A DNA stretch of 64,000 nt from NCBI GenBank assembly GCA_038205115.1, contig JBBRCE010000006.1:62001-126000 (forward strand), in the 5' to 3' direction. Position 1 is the first letter of the stretch; every line of letters begins with the position of its first letter. This stretch comes from JBBRCE01 sp038205115. GTDB lineage: Bacteria; Planctomycetota; Planctomycetia; Pirellulales; JBBRCE01. The notes below the pieces were generated by a model. The model made no database searches, was not told the DNA's origin, and saw nothing but the letters and a program-made list of their open reading frames with translations. Both the position numbers and the translations under genes were made by a program. Of this stretch, positions 43,162 through 52,123 are shown piece by piece.

Positions 43162-43833
43162 TCAAAACCCGAGTTCTTCGTAGCAATACTCGTAAGGCTC
43201 ATAGCCCTTGGGTTGTATTTCCTTCGGAATCCAAAAACGGACAAATGTCTTGTCCTTCATTTCGACGCCGACGCGAAATGCAGCTTTAGCGAGGTACTTG
43301 GAGAGATCGACAGAGCTCAGACATTCGACCAGCAATGGAAAAATCTGCCGATCGATTCCGGCTTCGCCTTCGCACTCATTGGCCTTCGTAATGCGGCCGT
43401 CTGGCCAGCGGAAATCCCAGCGGAAATCCCAGTGTCCCTCCTCCTCGGCTGACTCATTGTATGTATCTGGCCAGCCGGGAAGTTCGATACTCCCGACCGA
43501 AAAAGCGAAATCATTGCAGCTGTCGTTAAATTGGCCTACTGAGTCCTGGCCTCTGCCTTCGCAAATTCCAATCCAGTGCTGAAATAGGTCTTCACCCATC
43601 AGTTCATGAATTTTTTGATCGCATTTTTGTTCGACGAGCCAATGGTTGTGCTGGGCTAACTTTTCATTCGAGTGAGTTGCGGTGTCAATCCACGCAGCGA
43701 GGTTCCCGCAATAGCCTTCGCAAAAAAGCCCAAACGTCGAAATCTTGACCTCTGGGTGCTGCGAAGTGAATTCGGCCAGCGAATCCTCAATGAACTTGAT
43801 AACAGCCGCGCGAACTTTGCTCAGATCGATCAT
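43162..43833 (-). CDS. DUF4303-like protein, possibly acquired
   Basis: 223 aa. The layout (helical VRAAVIKFIEDSLAEFTSQHPEV, then STFGLFCEGYCGNLAAWIDTATHSNEKL, and a closing FVRFWIPKEIQPKG) resembles DUF4303, a group often linked to toxin immunity. I am unsure. Base composition is more AT-rich than its neighbours, and it stands alone between glnE and folE, opposite in strand to both; this suggests recent gain. A 12-base exact duplication (43406-43429) gives the in-frame repeat DFRWDFRWP. There is no signal or membrane segment. No toxin gene is recognised nearby. Confidence 0.6.
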   Translation of the reverse strand: MIDLSKVRAAVIKFIEDSLAEFTSQHPEVKISTFGLFCEGYCGNLAAWIDTATHSNEKLAQHNHWLVEQKCDQKIHELMGEDLFQHWIGICEGRGQDSVGQFNDSCNDFAFSVGSIELPGWPDTYNESAEEEGHWDFRWDFRWPDGRITKANECEGEAGIDRQIFPLLVECLSSVDLSKYLAKAAFRVGVEMKDKTFVRFWIPKEIQPKGYEPYEYCYEELGF

Positions 43834-44025
43834 GCATCATCCAAATTCAAATGCCCGTTTTCGAAGTGACGCAAGCACAGCGGCCTGCGATTCGAATCAT
43901 AATCTTCGGCGGCGAGTTTGTCACTCAGAATTGGGGGTGATCGGCGATTTTTGCCATAGGTTCAAGCGATCGCGATTTCGCCGCCGTGGCGCAATGGTTG
44001 GCAACCAGCCGTCACGTTGCGCCGC

Positions 44026-44055
44026 TTGACCGTGGGACTCGATGCTGTCTAAGAT
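44026..44055 (+). promoter_or_regulatory. Likely promoter of folE
   Basis: TTGACC at 44026-44031, an 18-base spacer and TAAGAT at 44050-44055, about 57 bases before the folE start at 44113. Confidence 0.5.
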
Positions 44056-44112
44056 CGGGATTATTCGCATCGTGGGTGCGATTTTTTCGTTTTCAGGCAG
44101 CGCGGAGTTACC

Positions 44113-44766
44113 ATGTCCAGTTCATCCGACCGTTCGCAAACCATGCACGGCTCGCTGGCGGGCGAAGACGACGTCGCACCGCCAACAGCGCTGGATCATC
44201 AGGTTGACCTGCCGCGCATCGAGCGCGCCGTGCGCGAAATTCTGGCCGCCGTGGGCGAAAATCCCGACCGCGAAGGCTTGCTGGAAACGCCGGCCCGCGT
44301 GGCCCGTATGTACGCGGAATTATTCAGCGGTTTACGCGAAGATCCCCGCAAGCATCTGCAGAAATTCTTCGTCGAAAAGTACGACGAGTTGGTGCTCATC
44401 CGCGATATCAGCTTTAACAGCATGTGCGAGCATCACATGCTGCCGTTCATCGGCAAGGCGCACGTCGCCTACTTGCCCAACGGTCGCGTGATTGGGCTCA
44501 GCAAATTGGCGCGGGTGGTGGAAGTGATTTCCAAGCGCCCGCAAGTGCAAGAGCGAATGACCGAGGACATCGCCAATTTGCTGGTCGAAGAACTCGACGC
44601 TAAGGGCGTGGCCGTGGTTGTCGAAGCCAGCCATTCGTGCATGACCATCCGTGGCATTCGCAAGCCGGGCAGCGTCTGCGTTACCTCAGCCATGAAGGGC
44701 GTGTTCCGCTCGAATATGTCCAGCCGACACGAAGTCATGACGTTGATCTACGGCGACCGGCGATGA
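44113..44766 (+). CDS. folE: GTP cyclohydrolase I FolE
   Basis: 217 aa. Converts GTP to 7,8-dihydroneopterin triphosphate, the first step to folate and other pterins. The zinc and substrate motifs are intact: FNSMCEHHMLPFIGKAHVAYLP (Cys and two His) and HSCMTIRGIRKPGS (second Cys). Arg-rich KLARVVEVISKRPQVQERMTEDIA is also conserved. The N-terminal 40 residues are extra. Its stop overlaps the next gene's ATG (ATGA), so translation is coupled to a membrane protein. Confidence 0.96.
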   Translation: MSSSSDRSQTMHGSLAGEDDVAPPTALDHQVDLPRIERAVREILAAVGENPDREGLLETPARVARMYAELFSGLREDPRKHLQKFFVEKYDELVLIRDISFNSMCEHHMLPFIGKAHVAYLPNGRVIGLSKLARVVEVISKRPQVQERMTEDIANLLVEELDAKGVAVVVEASHSCMTIRGIRKPGSVCVTSAMKGVFRSNMSSRHEVMTLIYGDRR

Positions 44767-45545
44767 GCGGGCTGGTTATCCTCTGTCAGTTTTTGTTTCG
44801 GCTTTCGCTCGGCATGGCGGCCGGCATGGCCGTGACTTCGCCCCGGCAAGTCACCAGCGGGTACTTTCGCAACCACTTGTACGTGTTACTCGGTTTGAAC
44901 GTGCTGGCCACGCTCGTGGCGGTGACCAATCCCACGCATTTTGCCGTTTGGATTCCAATGGCCGCCGCCATCGTCAGTTATGTCGGAGCGGTATGCTGGC
45001 TGTATCAATGGCAGCAGGGCGGTGTCGCGGCTCTGTGGGGAGTGGCCGGATTGACACTGTGGGGCGCGCTGGAACTCTGGAAGCATGAAGTTGCGCCCGC
45101 CGCGGCGCAACTGCCGTCCGCCGTGACGACCGCGCTGCACTATCTGGATCCCATCAGTAGCGGACTGACACTGGGAGTCACGATTGCCGCCATGTTCCTG
45201 GGGCATTGGTATTTGAACACGCCCACCATGCGGATTGTTCCGCTGCAACGCCTGGTGATTCTGATGGCCGTCACGGTGGTGTTGCGGGCAGGCGTCTCCG
45301 GAACCGGTTTGGGCATGACCGTCGCCCAGTCCGGCACGCCGGATTACGGGCAAGCGGCGTTTATCGCGCTCCGCTGGCTCTCCGGCATCTTCGGGCTGGC
45401 GGGGATTATCTGGATGACGTGGGATACGCTGAAAATTCCGAATACGCAGGCTGCAACCGGAATGCTTTACGTGGGCGTAATTGCCGTGTTTCTCGGGGAA
45501 TTGACGTCGCTGCTACTGTCCCACGGCAAGTTGCTGCCTCTATAA
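44763..45545 (+). CDS. Polytopic membrane protein of unknown function, coupled to folE
   Basis: 260 aa. The start ATG overlaps the folE stop; the open frame to 44637 lies inside folE and is not real. At least seven hydrophobic segments are visible (ILCQFLFRLSLGMAAGMAV, LYVLLGLNVLATLVAVT, VWIPMAAAIVSYVGAV, GVAALWGVAGLTLWGALELW, LGVTIAAMFLGHWYL, VILMAVTVVLRAG, GIIWMTW, and a C-terminal one). No known motif. A link to pterin metabolism is suggested only by overlap. The next gene, a small zinc-ribbon membrane protein, is nine bases downstream. Confidence 0.8.
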   Translation: MSGLVILCQFLFRLSLGMAAGMAVTSPRQVTSGYFRNHLYVLLGLNVLATLVAVTNPTHFAVWIPMAAAIVSYVGAVCWLYQWQQGGVAALWGVAGLTLWGALELWKHEVAPAAAQLPSAVTTALHYLDPISSGLTLGVTIAAMFLGHWYLNTPTMRIVPLQRLVILMAVTVVLRAGVSGTGLGMTVAQSGTPDYGQAAFIALRWLSGIFGLAGIIWMTWDTLKIPNTQAATGMLYVGVIAVFLGELTSLLLSHGKLLPL

Positions 45546-45554
45546 TGAATCGTT

Positions 45555-46019
45555 ATGAACATCACGTTTCCTTGCCCCAAATGCGAAGCCCACGATCGAA
45601 CCGATATTCAACCCGGCGATACGTCGTTTGCTTGCCGGCACTGCGGTCAGACAATTTCCATTCCGTTGGCCGCCATCGATCATGGCGAAGTGCAACGCTG
45701 TTTGGCCTGTCCGAGTAACGATCTGTTCGTTCGTAAGGATTTTCCACAGAGGTTGGGCGTAGCGCTGGTGGCAGTTGGCGTGATCGGCAGTTCAATCGCC
45801 TGGGCGTATGGCGCGGTGATCTGGACGTTTGCAATTCTGTTTGCCTCGGCGCTGGCCGACGTGGCGCTGTACGTAATTGTGCCAGATGCGCTGATGTGTT
45901 ATCGCTGCGGGGCCATGTACAGGGGTGCAAAAAACATGGATCGGCACGGCGCGTTCGATTTGGAAACTCACGAGCGCTACCGGCAGCAATCCGCACGCCT
46001 GGCGGAAAAACGCATGTGA
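45555..46019 (+). CDS. Zinc-ribbon membrane protein, function unknown
   Basis: 154 aa. CPKCEAHDRT and CRHCGQTISIP form a zinc ribbon (CxxC, CxxC), followed by a further CLAC and, near the C-terminus, CYRCG. Two membrane segments (GVALVAVGVIGSSIAWAYG and WTFAILFASALADVALYVIV) lie between them. The arrangement suggests a membrane protein with two cytosolic metal sites. It is the third gene of the folE unit. Function unknown. Confidence 0.82.
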   Translation: MNITFPCPKCEAHDRTDIQPGDTSFACRHCGQTISIPLAAIDHGEVQRCLACPSNDLFVRKDFPQRLGVALVAVGVIGSSIAWAYGAVIWTFAILFASALADVALYVIVPDALMCYRCGAMYRGAKNMDRHGAFDLETHERYRQQSARLAEKRM

Positions 46020-46119
46020 TTCGCGACCTCCACGATCTGTCCGGCGGAAAGCTGGCCATTTTCGAATCGATTCTCGCCACGGAGCGGCCCGGCATCAAAG
46101 CATTTATTGAGCTCAATTC

Positions 46120-49100
46120 ATGGACCTCGAACGCGAACGCATCCAAGAAGACCTCCGCGGTCTGATCGATGGCGACGTTCGTTGCGACGACGTGTATTTG
46201 CAGCTTTACGCCAGCGATGCCAGCATCTATCAGATTCGGCCGTTGGGCATCGTCCGCCCACGCTCCGCCTCCGAAGTGGCGGCAATCGTGCAATATGCGG
46301 CCAAGCAGCGGATTTCGTTGCACGCCCGTGGCGCCGGCAGCGGCTTGGCCGGCGAGTCGCTGGGACGCGGCCTGGTACTGGATTTTTCGCGCTATATGCG
46401 ACGCATCGTTCGCACCGATCCGGCTGCCGTTCGCGTGCAACCTGGCGTGGTGCTCGGACTGCTGAATCGGCATTTGCAGGCCACGGGCCGCTTATTTGGC
46501 CCCGATCCGGCCAACAGCGAAGTCACCACAATGGGCAGCGTGCTGGCCATTGACGCCTCGGGCAGTCACTGGCCGCAATACGGCGCAGCACGACGGAACG
46601 TCGAAAGCTTGCAGATCGTTTTGGCCGACGGCACGCAGATGGAAGTCGGCCGCGAGTTGCTCACGGAAGGCAACTTGGCACAAATGATTCCGCAAAAGCG
46701 CGAACTCATCACGCGCCTGGCCGAACTGCTGAGTCGCGAGGCGGATTTAATCGAGCGCCACCAGCCCAAGTCGCGGCATAATCGCAGCGGCTATCAACTG
46801 AATGATCTGCTGGCGGATCGCCACCTCGATCTGGCCCGTTTGATCGTCGGATCGGAAGGCACACTGGCGCTGATCACCGAAGCCACGGTGCACACGCACC
46901 CGATTCCGGCCAGCCGCGGAGTGGCGCTGCTGTTTTTCGATCGACTGGAAAATGCCACGCTGGCCGTGCAGGAAATTCTGCCGCTGGGCTTTGGCGCTTG
47001 CGATTTGCTCGATCGGCGGCATCTGTCGCTCGCGCGCGAAAGTAATCAAGCTTATAACTTGCTGATTCCGCCGGATGCGGAAGCGCTGCTGATCGTGGAA
47101 ATTGCTGGCGACGACGCCGTTGAAGTTCGCGCGCGTCTGAGTAACTTGGTCGATCGTGTGCGTCGCAAAAAACGTTTGGCGTTCGATGCGCGGCAGGCCT
47201 ACGGCAACGCTGAGATCGACACCTTCTGGCAACTTGCGCGGCGCGTAGTGCCGACGTTGCACCGTGTTAAAGGCTCCAGTCGGCCATTGCCGTTCGTTGA
47301 AGATTTGGCGGTTCCGCCCGAAGTTCTGCCCGATTTTTTGGTTCGGCTGCAGAATACGCTCAAGCGACATCAAGTGACCGCTTCCTTGTACGGTCACGTG
47401 GGACACGGCCAGTTACACGTGCGGCCATTCATGGATTTGGCCAATGCCGACGATATCCGCAAAATGGAAGAGTTGGCCTTGGACTTGTATCGCGAGGTGC
47501 TGGATGTCGGCGGCACCATCAGCGGCGAACATGGCGACGGGCTCAGTCGGACGCCATTTGTCCCGCAACAATACGGCGAACTTTACAAAGTTTTCCGCGA
47601 TGTGAAATGGATTTTCGACCCGCTCAACATTCTCAACCCAGGCAAGATCGTCGGCGACGATCCCGGCTTGATGACCCGCGATCTGCGCCCTATGGCTGCG
47701 CCCAGCGAGTCGCAAACGCCGGCGACGGCCATCGCACCGTCGAGCCACGCTGAAAACGGCGGCGTCGAAACCGCGGTCGTGGTGCCTGCGATTCCCCAAC
47801 AACCGCTGATTACGCTGCAACTCCAATGGTCGCAAGCCGACGCCGACTACACGGCGCAACAATGTAACGGTTGCGGGGCATGTCGGGCGCAATCGTCGGA
47901 TGTACGGATGTGCCCGATCTTTCGCGCGGGGCCATCGGAAGAAGCCTCGCCGCGCGCCAAAGCGAACTTGATGCGTGGTGTCTTGTCCGGGCAATTGGAT
48001 CCCACGACGCTGACCACCGACCAATTCAAGGCCGTGGCGGATCTGTGTGTGAATTGCCATATGTGTCGCTTGGAATGCCCTGCCGGTGTGGACATTCCGC
48101 GGTTAATGATGGAAGGCAAAGGCGCCTACGTGGCCACCAACGGACTCAAAATGTCCGATCATCTCTTGAGTCGCATCGACCTGTTGAGCGATTGGGGCAG
48201 TATGATCGCGCCGATCATGAATTGGGCGCTCGGCAATCGACAGGCGCGTTGGCTGATTGAAAAGACGCTGGGAATCGCCCAAGGCCGCAAGCTGCCGCGA
48301 TTTGCCGCCCGCACATTCATGCGGCGCGCCGCGCGAAAACGGCTCACCAGTCCCACGCGTCGCAGCGGACGCAAGGTGCTATACTTCGTCGACACGTACG
48401 CGTTCAATCACGATCCGCAACTGGGCGAATCGTGCGTCGCCGTGATGGAACATAATGGCGTTTCGGTCTACGTGCATCCCGATCAGCGCGCCTCGGGCAT
48501 GGCCATGATCTCCATCGGCGCACTCGACGCCGCGCGCAAGATCGCCAAAGAAAACGTCTCGATCCTGGCCGAAGCGGTGCGGCAAGGTTATCACATCATC
48601 GCCAGCGAACCGTCGGCCGCTTTGTGCTTGACGCACGAATATCTGAATTTGCTCAACGACGACGATGCCCGACTGGTGGCAGCCAATTCCAGTGAAGCCT
48701 GTACCTATCTCTGGAAGCTGCATCAAACGGGCGAATTGCAACTCGATCTGCGCCCCATCAACTTCACGCTGGGCTATCACATGCCCTGCCACTTGCGGGC
48801 GCTGGGCGTCGGCTCGCCGGGCGAAAACTTATTGCGGCTGATTCCCGGGCTGAAAGTTTCGCATATCGAAAAAGGCTGCTCCGGAATGGCCGGAACGTAC
48901 GGCCTCAAACGGCAGAACTATCGCAACAGCCTGCGTGCCGGTTGGGGATTGATCTCCAGCTTGCGCTCTCCGGCAGTGCAGGCTGGCACGACGGAATGCA
49001 GCAGTTGCAAAATTCAAATGGAACAAGGCACGGTCAAGCCAACCATTCATCCGCTCAAGTTATTGGCCCTGGCGTATGGTTTGATGCCGGAACTCGAAAC

Positions 49101-49140
49101 CGTGCTCACCCGCCGAGGGCAAGAATTGGTGGTCACGTGA
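46120..49140 (+). CDS. FAD- and Fe-S-binding D-2-hydroxyacid dehydrogenase, YdiJ-like
   Basis: 1006 aa. The N-terminal half is a PCMH-type FAD domain (RPRSASEVAAIVQYAAKQRISLHARGAGSGLAGESLGRGLVLD; ALITEATVHTHPIPASRG; SGEHGDGLSRTPF). The C-terminal half has two [4Fe-4S] clusters (CNGCGACRAQSSDVRMCPIF; CVNCHMCRLECPAG) and a CCG-type end (YHMPCHLRALG, GCSGMAGTYGL, CSSCKIQMEQG). This layout matches the YdiJ/Dld group that oxidises D-2-hydroxyacids such as D-lactate or D-2-hydroxyglutarate and passes electrons on. The exact substrate cannot be told. Its last codons overlap the moaD start, so they are coupled. Confidence 0.92.
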   Translation: MDLERERIQEDLRGLIDGDVRCDDVYLQLYASDASIYQIRPLGIVRPRSASEVAAIVQYAAKQRISLHARGAGSGLAGESLGRGLVLDFSRYMRRIVRTDPAAVRVQPGVVLGLLNRHLQATGRLFGPDPANSEVTTMGSVLAIDASGSHWPQYGAARRNVESLQIVLADGTQMEVGRELLTEGNLAQMIPQKRELITRLAELLSREADLIERHQPKSRHNRSGYQLNDLLADRHLDLARLIVGSEGTLALITEATVHTHPIPASRGVALLFFDRLENATLAVQEILPLGFGACDLLDRRHLSLARESNQAYNLLIPPDAEALLIVEIAGDDAVEVRARLSNLVDRVRRKKRLAFDARQAYGNAEIDTFWQLARRVVPTLHRVKGSSRPLPFVEDLAVPPEVLPDFLVRLQNTLKRHQVTASLYGHVGHGQLHVRPFMDLANADDIRKMEELALDLYREVLDVGGTISGEHGDGLSRTPFVPQQYGELYKVFRDVKWIFDPLNILNPGKIVGDDPGLMTRDLRPMAAPSESQTPATAIAPSSHAENGGVETAVVVPAIPQQPLITLQLQWSQADADYTAQQCNGCGACRAQSSDVRMCPIFRAGPSEEASPRAKANLMRGVLSGQLDPTTLTTDQFKAVADLCVNCHMCRLECPAGVDIPRLMMEGKGAYVATNGLKMSDHLLSRIDLLSDWGSMIAPIMNWALGNRQARWLIEKTLGIAQGRKLPRFAARTFMRRAARKRLTSPTRRSGRKVLYFVDTYAFNHDPQLGESCVAVMEHNGVSVYVHPDQRASGMAMISIGALDAARKIAKENVSILAEAVRQGYHIIASEPSAALCLTHEYLNLLNDDDARLVAANSSEACTYLWKLHQTGELQLDLRPINFTLGYHMPCHLRALGVGSPGENLLRLIPGLKVSHIEKGCSGMAGTYGLKRQNYRNSLRAGWGLISSLRSPAVQAGTTECSSCKIQMEQGTVKPTIHPLKLLALAYGLMPELETVLTRRGQELVVT

Positions 49141-49382
49141 TCGTCGAAGTCAAACTGTTTGCAATTACCCGGCAACTGGTCGGACGGCCAACGTGCAGCG
49201 TCGAACTGCCGGCGTCAGCCACCGTGGCGGACCTGCGCCGCGAACTGTCGCGGCAAGTCGCTGAACTTGTCCCCGTGATAAAATCGCTGCAGTTTGCCGT
49301 TGGCACCCAGTACGCGACGGATGCCACGGTCATTTCGCCCGGTGACGAAATTGCCTGCATTCCGCCGGTCAGCGGGGGATAA
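49137..49382 (+). CDS. moaD: Molybdopterin synthase sulfur-carrier subunit MoaD
   Basis: 81 aa, the normal size. MoaD carries the thiocarboxylate sulfur that MoaE inserts into precursor Z. The beta-grasp pattern is visible (VEVKLFAITRQLVGRPTCSVELPASATVADLRREL), and it ends in the essential di-glycine (PPVSGG). The start is the GTG at 49137, overlapping the TGA of the preceding gene; no closer start exists. moaE follows after one base. Confidence 0.93.
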   Translation: MIVEVKLFAITRQLVGRPTCSVELPASATVADLRRELSRQVAELVPVIKSLQFAVGTQYATDATVISPGDEIACIPPVSGG

Positions 49383-49383
49383 C

Positions 49384-49845
49384 ATGTCTGAGCCCGCAAA
49401 ACACGCCACGCAGATTTCCATTGAATTAAGCGAGTCAGTTATCGATTCGCAGGACGTCATTCGCTCGGTGACTTCACCGGCTGCCGGAGCAGTTGTATTA
49501 TTTCTCGGGACGACGCGCGAGTTCACCGGCGGACGTCAAACCGTTTACCTGGATTACGAGTGCTATCCCGAGATGGCGCGGTGTAAGATGCAAGAACTGG
49601 CCGAGCAGGCAGCGGCTCGCTGGCCGTTGGTCGCCTGCTGCATGGTGCATCGCTTGGGCAGGGTCAATTTGGCCGAAGCCAGCGTGGCGATTGCCGTCAG
49701 CAGCCCTCATCGGCTGGCGGCTTTCGAAGCGGGACAATGGTTGATCGACACGCTCAAGCAGGTTGTGCCCATCTGGAAGCAAGAACATTGGTCGGACGGA
49801 ACTTCGGAATGGGTGCATCCGCAGGGCAACGACAAACGCAATTGA
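49384..49845 (+). CDS. moaE: Molybdopterin synthase catalytic subunit MoaE
   Basis: 153 aa. MoaE forms the heterotetramer with MoaD and makes molybdopterin. Motifs visible: GAVVLFLGTTREFTGGRQTVYLDYECYPEMA, VHRLGRVNLAEASVAIAVSSPHR, and the Lys-containing PIWKQEHWSDGTSEWVHP near the C-terminus. The start ATG is one base after moaD and has GGGGGAT before it. It is tightly linked to moaA, 50 bases on. Confidence 0.95.
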   Translation: MSEPAKHATQISIELSESVIDSQDVIRSVTSPAAGAVVLFLGTTREFTGGRQTVYLDYECYPEMARCKMQELAEQAAARWPLVACCMVHRLGRVNLAEASVAIAVSSPHRLAAFEAGQWLIDTLKQVVPIWKQEHWSDGTSEWVHPQGNDKRN

Positions 49846-49895
49846 CTTAACGTTTTTTGGAATTCGCAGCGTCGACTTTTTTAGCAACGTCACTC

Positions 49896-50900
49896 GTGCT
49901 CGAACCGACCACCAACCTGATCGATCGCTTTGGCCGCGTACACACCAACCTGCGTGTGAGCGTCACGGATCGCTGCAACATTCGTTGTTTTTACTGCATG
50001 CCCAACGAAAACGTGCAGTTCAAGCCGCGTTCGGAAATTCTGTCGTTCGAAGAAATTGCCCGCTTCGTGCGTGTGGCGGCCGAGCTGGGCGTCAACAAAG
50101 TTCGGCTGACCGGTGGCGAACCGCTGGTGCGGCAAGATCTCGCTCGGCTGGTCAAAATGATTGCGGACATTCCGCAAATTCGCGACATCGCGCTTACCAC
50201 CAATGCCATTCTGTTGGCTGAGCAAGCCGTGGCGCTGAAAGCCGCCGGCTTGCAGCGATTAAACATCAGCTTGGACTGCCTGAGTGAAGAGACGTTTCGC
50301 ACGATATCGCGTCGCGAAGGGTTGCATCGCGTGCTGGAGGGCATCGACGCTGCAATTGCCGCCCGTTTCGAAAAAATTCGGCTCAACACCGTTTCGATCC
50401 GTGGACTCAGCGAGCCGGAAATCGTGCCGCTGGCGCGGTTCGCTCGCGATCGCGGTCTAGAATTGCGGTTCATCGAATACATGCCGCTGGATGCAGAACA
50501 CAAGTGGCAGTCGGACCAGGTGCTTAGTGGCGAAGAAATTCGCCGGCAAATCGAAGCGGCGATCGGGCCATTGACGCCCGCACTGCGCGATGATCCCAGC
50601 CAACCGGCCAGCGATTTTGATTACGTTGATGGTGTCGGCCGCGTTGGTTTCATTAATCCCATCAGTCAGCCATTCTGCCACGACTGCAATCGTTTGCGTC
50701 TCACGGCCGAAGGTCAGGTCCGCAACTGCTTGTTTTCGATTGTCGAGTGGGACGCGAGGGCCGTGCTTCGCGGCGGCGGCAGCGACGAACAATTGAGCCA
50801 ATTATTGCAAGAATCGGTCGGCGCAAAAAAGGCTGGCCACGGCATCGACGGCCCGGACTTCGTGCGCCCCGAAAGGGCCATGTATCAAATTGGCGGCTAA
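49896..50900 (+). CDS. moaA: GTP 3',8-cyclase MoaA
   Basis: 334 aa from the GTG at 49896; the frame also opens at a TTG at 49857, which is less likely. Radical SAM enzyme that starts Moco synthesis by rearranging GTP. The radical SAM cluster is CNIRCFYC in SVTDRCNIRCFYCMP, preceded by LIDRFGRVHTNLRV. GGEPLVRQDL and the second Fe-S cluster Cys (PFCHDCNRLRLTAEGQVRNCLF) are present. The classic C-terminal GG (QIGG) is intact. It completes a moaD-moaE-moaA unit; moaC and moeA are not nearby. Confidence 0.95.
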   Translation: MLEPTTNLIDRFGRVHTNLRVSVTDRCNIRCFYCMPNENVQFKPRSEILSFEEIARFVRVAAELGVNKVRLTGGEPLVRQDLARLVKMIADIPQIRDIALTTNAILLAEQAVALKAAGLQRLNISLDCLSEETFRTISRREGLHRVLEGIDAAIAARFEKIRLNTVSIRGLSEPEIVPLARFARDRGLELRFIEYMPLDAEHKWQSDQVLSGEEIRRQIEAAIGPLTPALRDDPSQPASDFDYVDGVGRVGFINPISQPFCHDCNRLRLTAEGQVRNCLFSIVEWDARAVLRGGGSDEQLSQLLQESVGAKKAGHGIDGPDFVRPERAMYQIGG

Positions 50901-50920
50901 AAACCGGGTGATCGAAGATC

Positions 50921-52084
50921 GTGCGCATTTATCTCGATAACGCCGCCACGAGTTGGCCAAAGCCCGAAGCCGTGTACCGCGCTGTGGACGATTACCAACG
51001 GAATTGCGGCGTGGCGGCCGGACGCAGCCAGTATAGGTTGGCCACGGATGTGCAGCGGCAAATACAAGCCTGTCGGCAGCGGGCAGCGCAGTTGATTGGC
51101 GCAAAGCAATCGCAAAACATCGTGTTTACGCTCAATGGTACCGACTCATTGAATAGCGCCATTCACGGCATTCTGCGGCCGGGCGATCATGTCGTGACCA
51201 GTGTCGCCGAGCACAATTCCATTCTGCGGCCTTTGAGCAAGCTGGCCGCCGGAAAAACAATCGAAGTGACTTTCGTCGATTGCGACGATCGCGGAATCGT
51301 CCAGCCGGCAGCGATTCGCGAGGCTTTACGGCCTAACACGCGACTGGTGGCCCTAACGCACGCTTCCAACGTGACTGGTGCCATTCAACCGATTGCCGAC
51401 ATCGGCGAAATCGCCCGCAAAAGCCAGGCGATCTTTCTGGTCGACGCGGCGCAATCGCTGGGGCATATTCCACTGGACGTCAATGCGATGCAGATCGACT
51501 TGCTCGCCGCGCCCGGACACAAAGGACTGCTCGGTCCGCTGGGAACCGGCTTGCTTTACGTGCGCCCTGGTTTGGAAGATCAGTTGCAAACCACACGGCA
51601 GGGAGGCACCGGCACGCAGAGCGAAGACGACAGCCAGCCAACGACGATGCCAGACAAATTCGAATCCGGCAACCTTAACGTGCCGGGCATTGTCGGTTTA
51701 CAAGCCGCGCTTGCCTGGCGAAATTCCGAAAATGGCGACGCCCGACTCGACCTGTCCCGCACTCTGGCCGAACAATTGCATGCAGCGTTGAGATCGATCC
51801 GCGGCGTCAGTGTATTTGGACCGCTTGCCGCGGCGGACCGGCTGGCCGTTGTCAGCATCGCCATCGACGGCTATGATCCACAAGAGGTTGCGGTGATGCT
51901 CGACTCGTCGTTTGAGATCCAAGTTCGCGCGGGTTTGCATTGCGCACCGCGCATGCATCGTCGGCTGGGCACCTTGGCTGGCGGCGGGACGGTCCGCTTC
52001 AGCCCAGGGCATTTCAGCACTGCGGCAGAAATCGAAACCACGGTGCAAGCGGTTTCGGAAATTGCCGGCTCATCGTCGCCTTGA
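50921..52084 (+). CDS. Cysteine desulfurase-like class V aminotransferase
   Basis: 387 aa from the GTG at 50921. PLP enzyme of the NifS/SufS/Csd group that removes sulfur from cysteine. The family opening IYLDNAATSWPKPEAVY, the PLP-His region SVAEHNSILRPL, the Lys in LLAAPGHKGLLGPLGTG and the Cys-containing C-terminal loop (VRAGLHCAPRMHRRLG) are seen. It follows moaA by 20 bases, so it may deliver sulfur for MoaD thiocarboxylation, a reasonable guess that context supports. Confidence 0.9.
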   Translation: MRIYLDNAATSWPKPEAVYRAVDDYQRNCGVAAGRSQYRLATDVQRQIQACRQRAAQLIGAKQSQNIVFTLNGTDSLNSAIHGILRPGDHVVTSVAEHNSILRPLSKLAAGKTIEVTFVDCDDRGIVQPAAIREALRPNTRLVALTHASNVTGAIQPIADIGEIARKSQAIFLVDAAQSLGHIPLDVNAMQIDLLAAPGHKGLLGPLGTGLLYVRPGLEDQLQTTRQGGTGTQSEDDSQPTTMPDKFESGNLNVPGIVGLQAALAWRNSENGDARLDLSRTLAEQLHAALRSIRGVSVFGPLAAADRLAVVSIAIDGYDPQEVAVMLDSSFEIQVRAGLHCAPRMHRRLGTLAGGGTVRFSPGHFSTAAEIETTVQAVSEIAGSSSP

Positions 52085-52123
52085 ATTTTAAAAACGATCC
52101 ACGGCCCTAATCTCTCTGATCCG

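Noticed and set aside
43975..44050. tRNA-like stretch upstream of folE
   Set aside because: It has a D-arm-like GGCGCAATGG piece but no acceptor stem or T-arm.
49857..49895. TTG start for moaA
   Set aside because: Gives a 13-residue unconserved extension with no ribosome binding site; the GTG at 49896 fits the family better.
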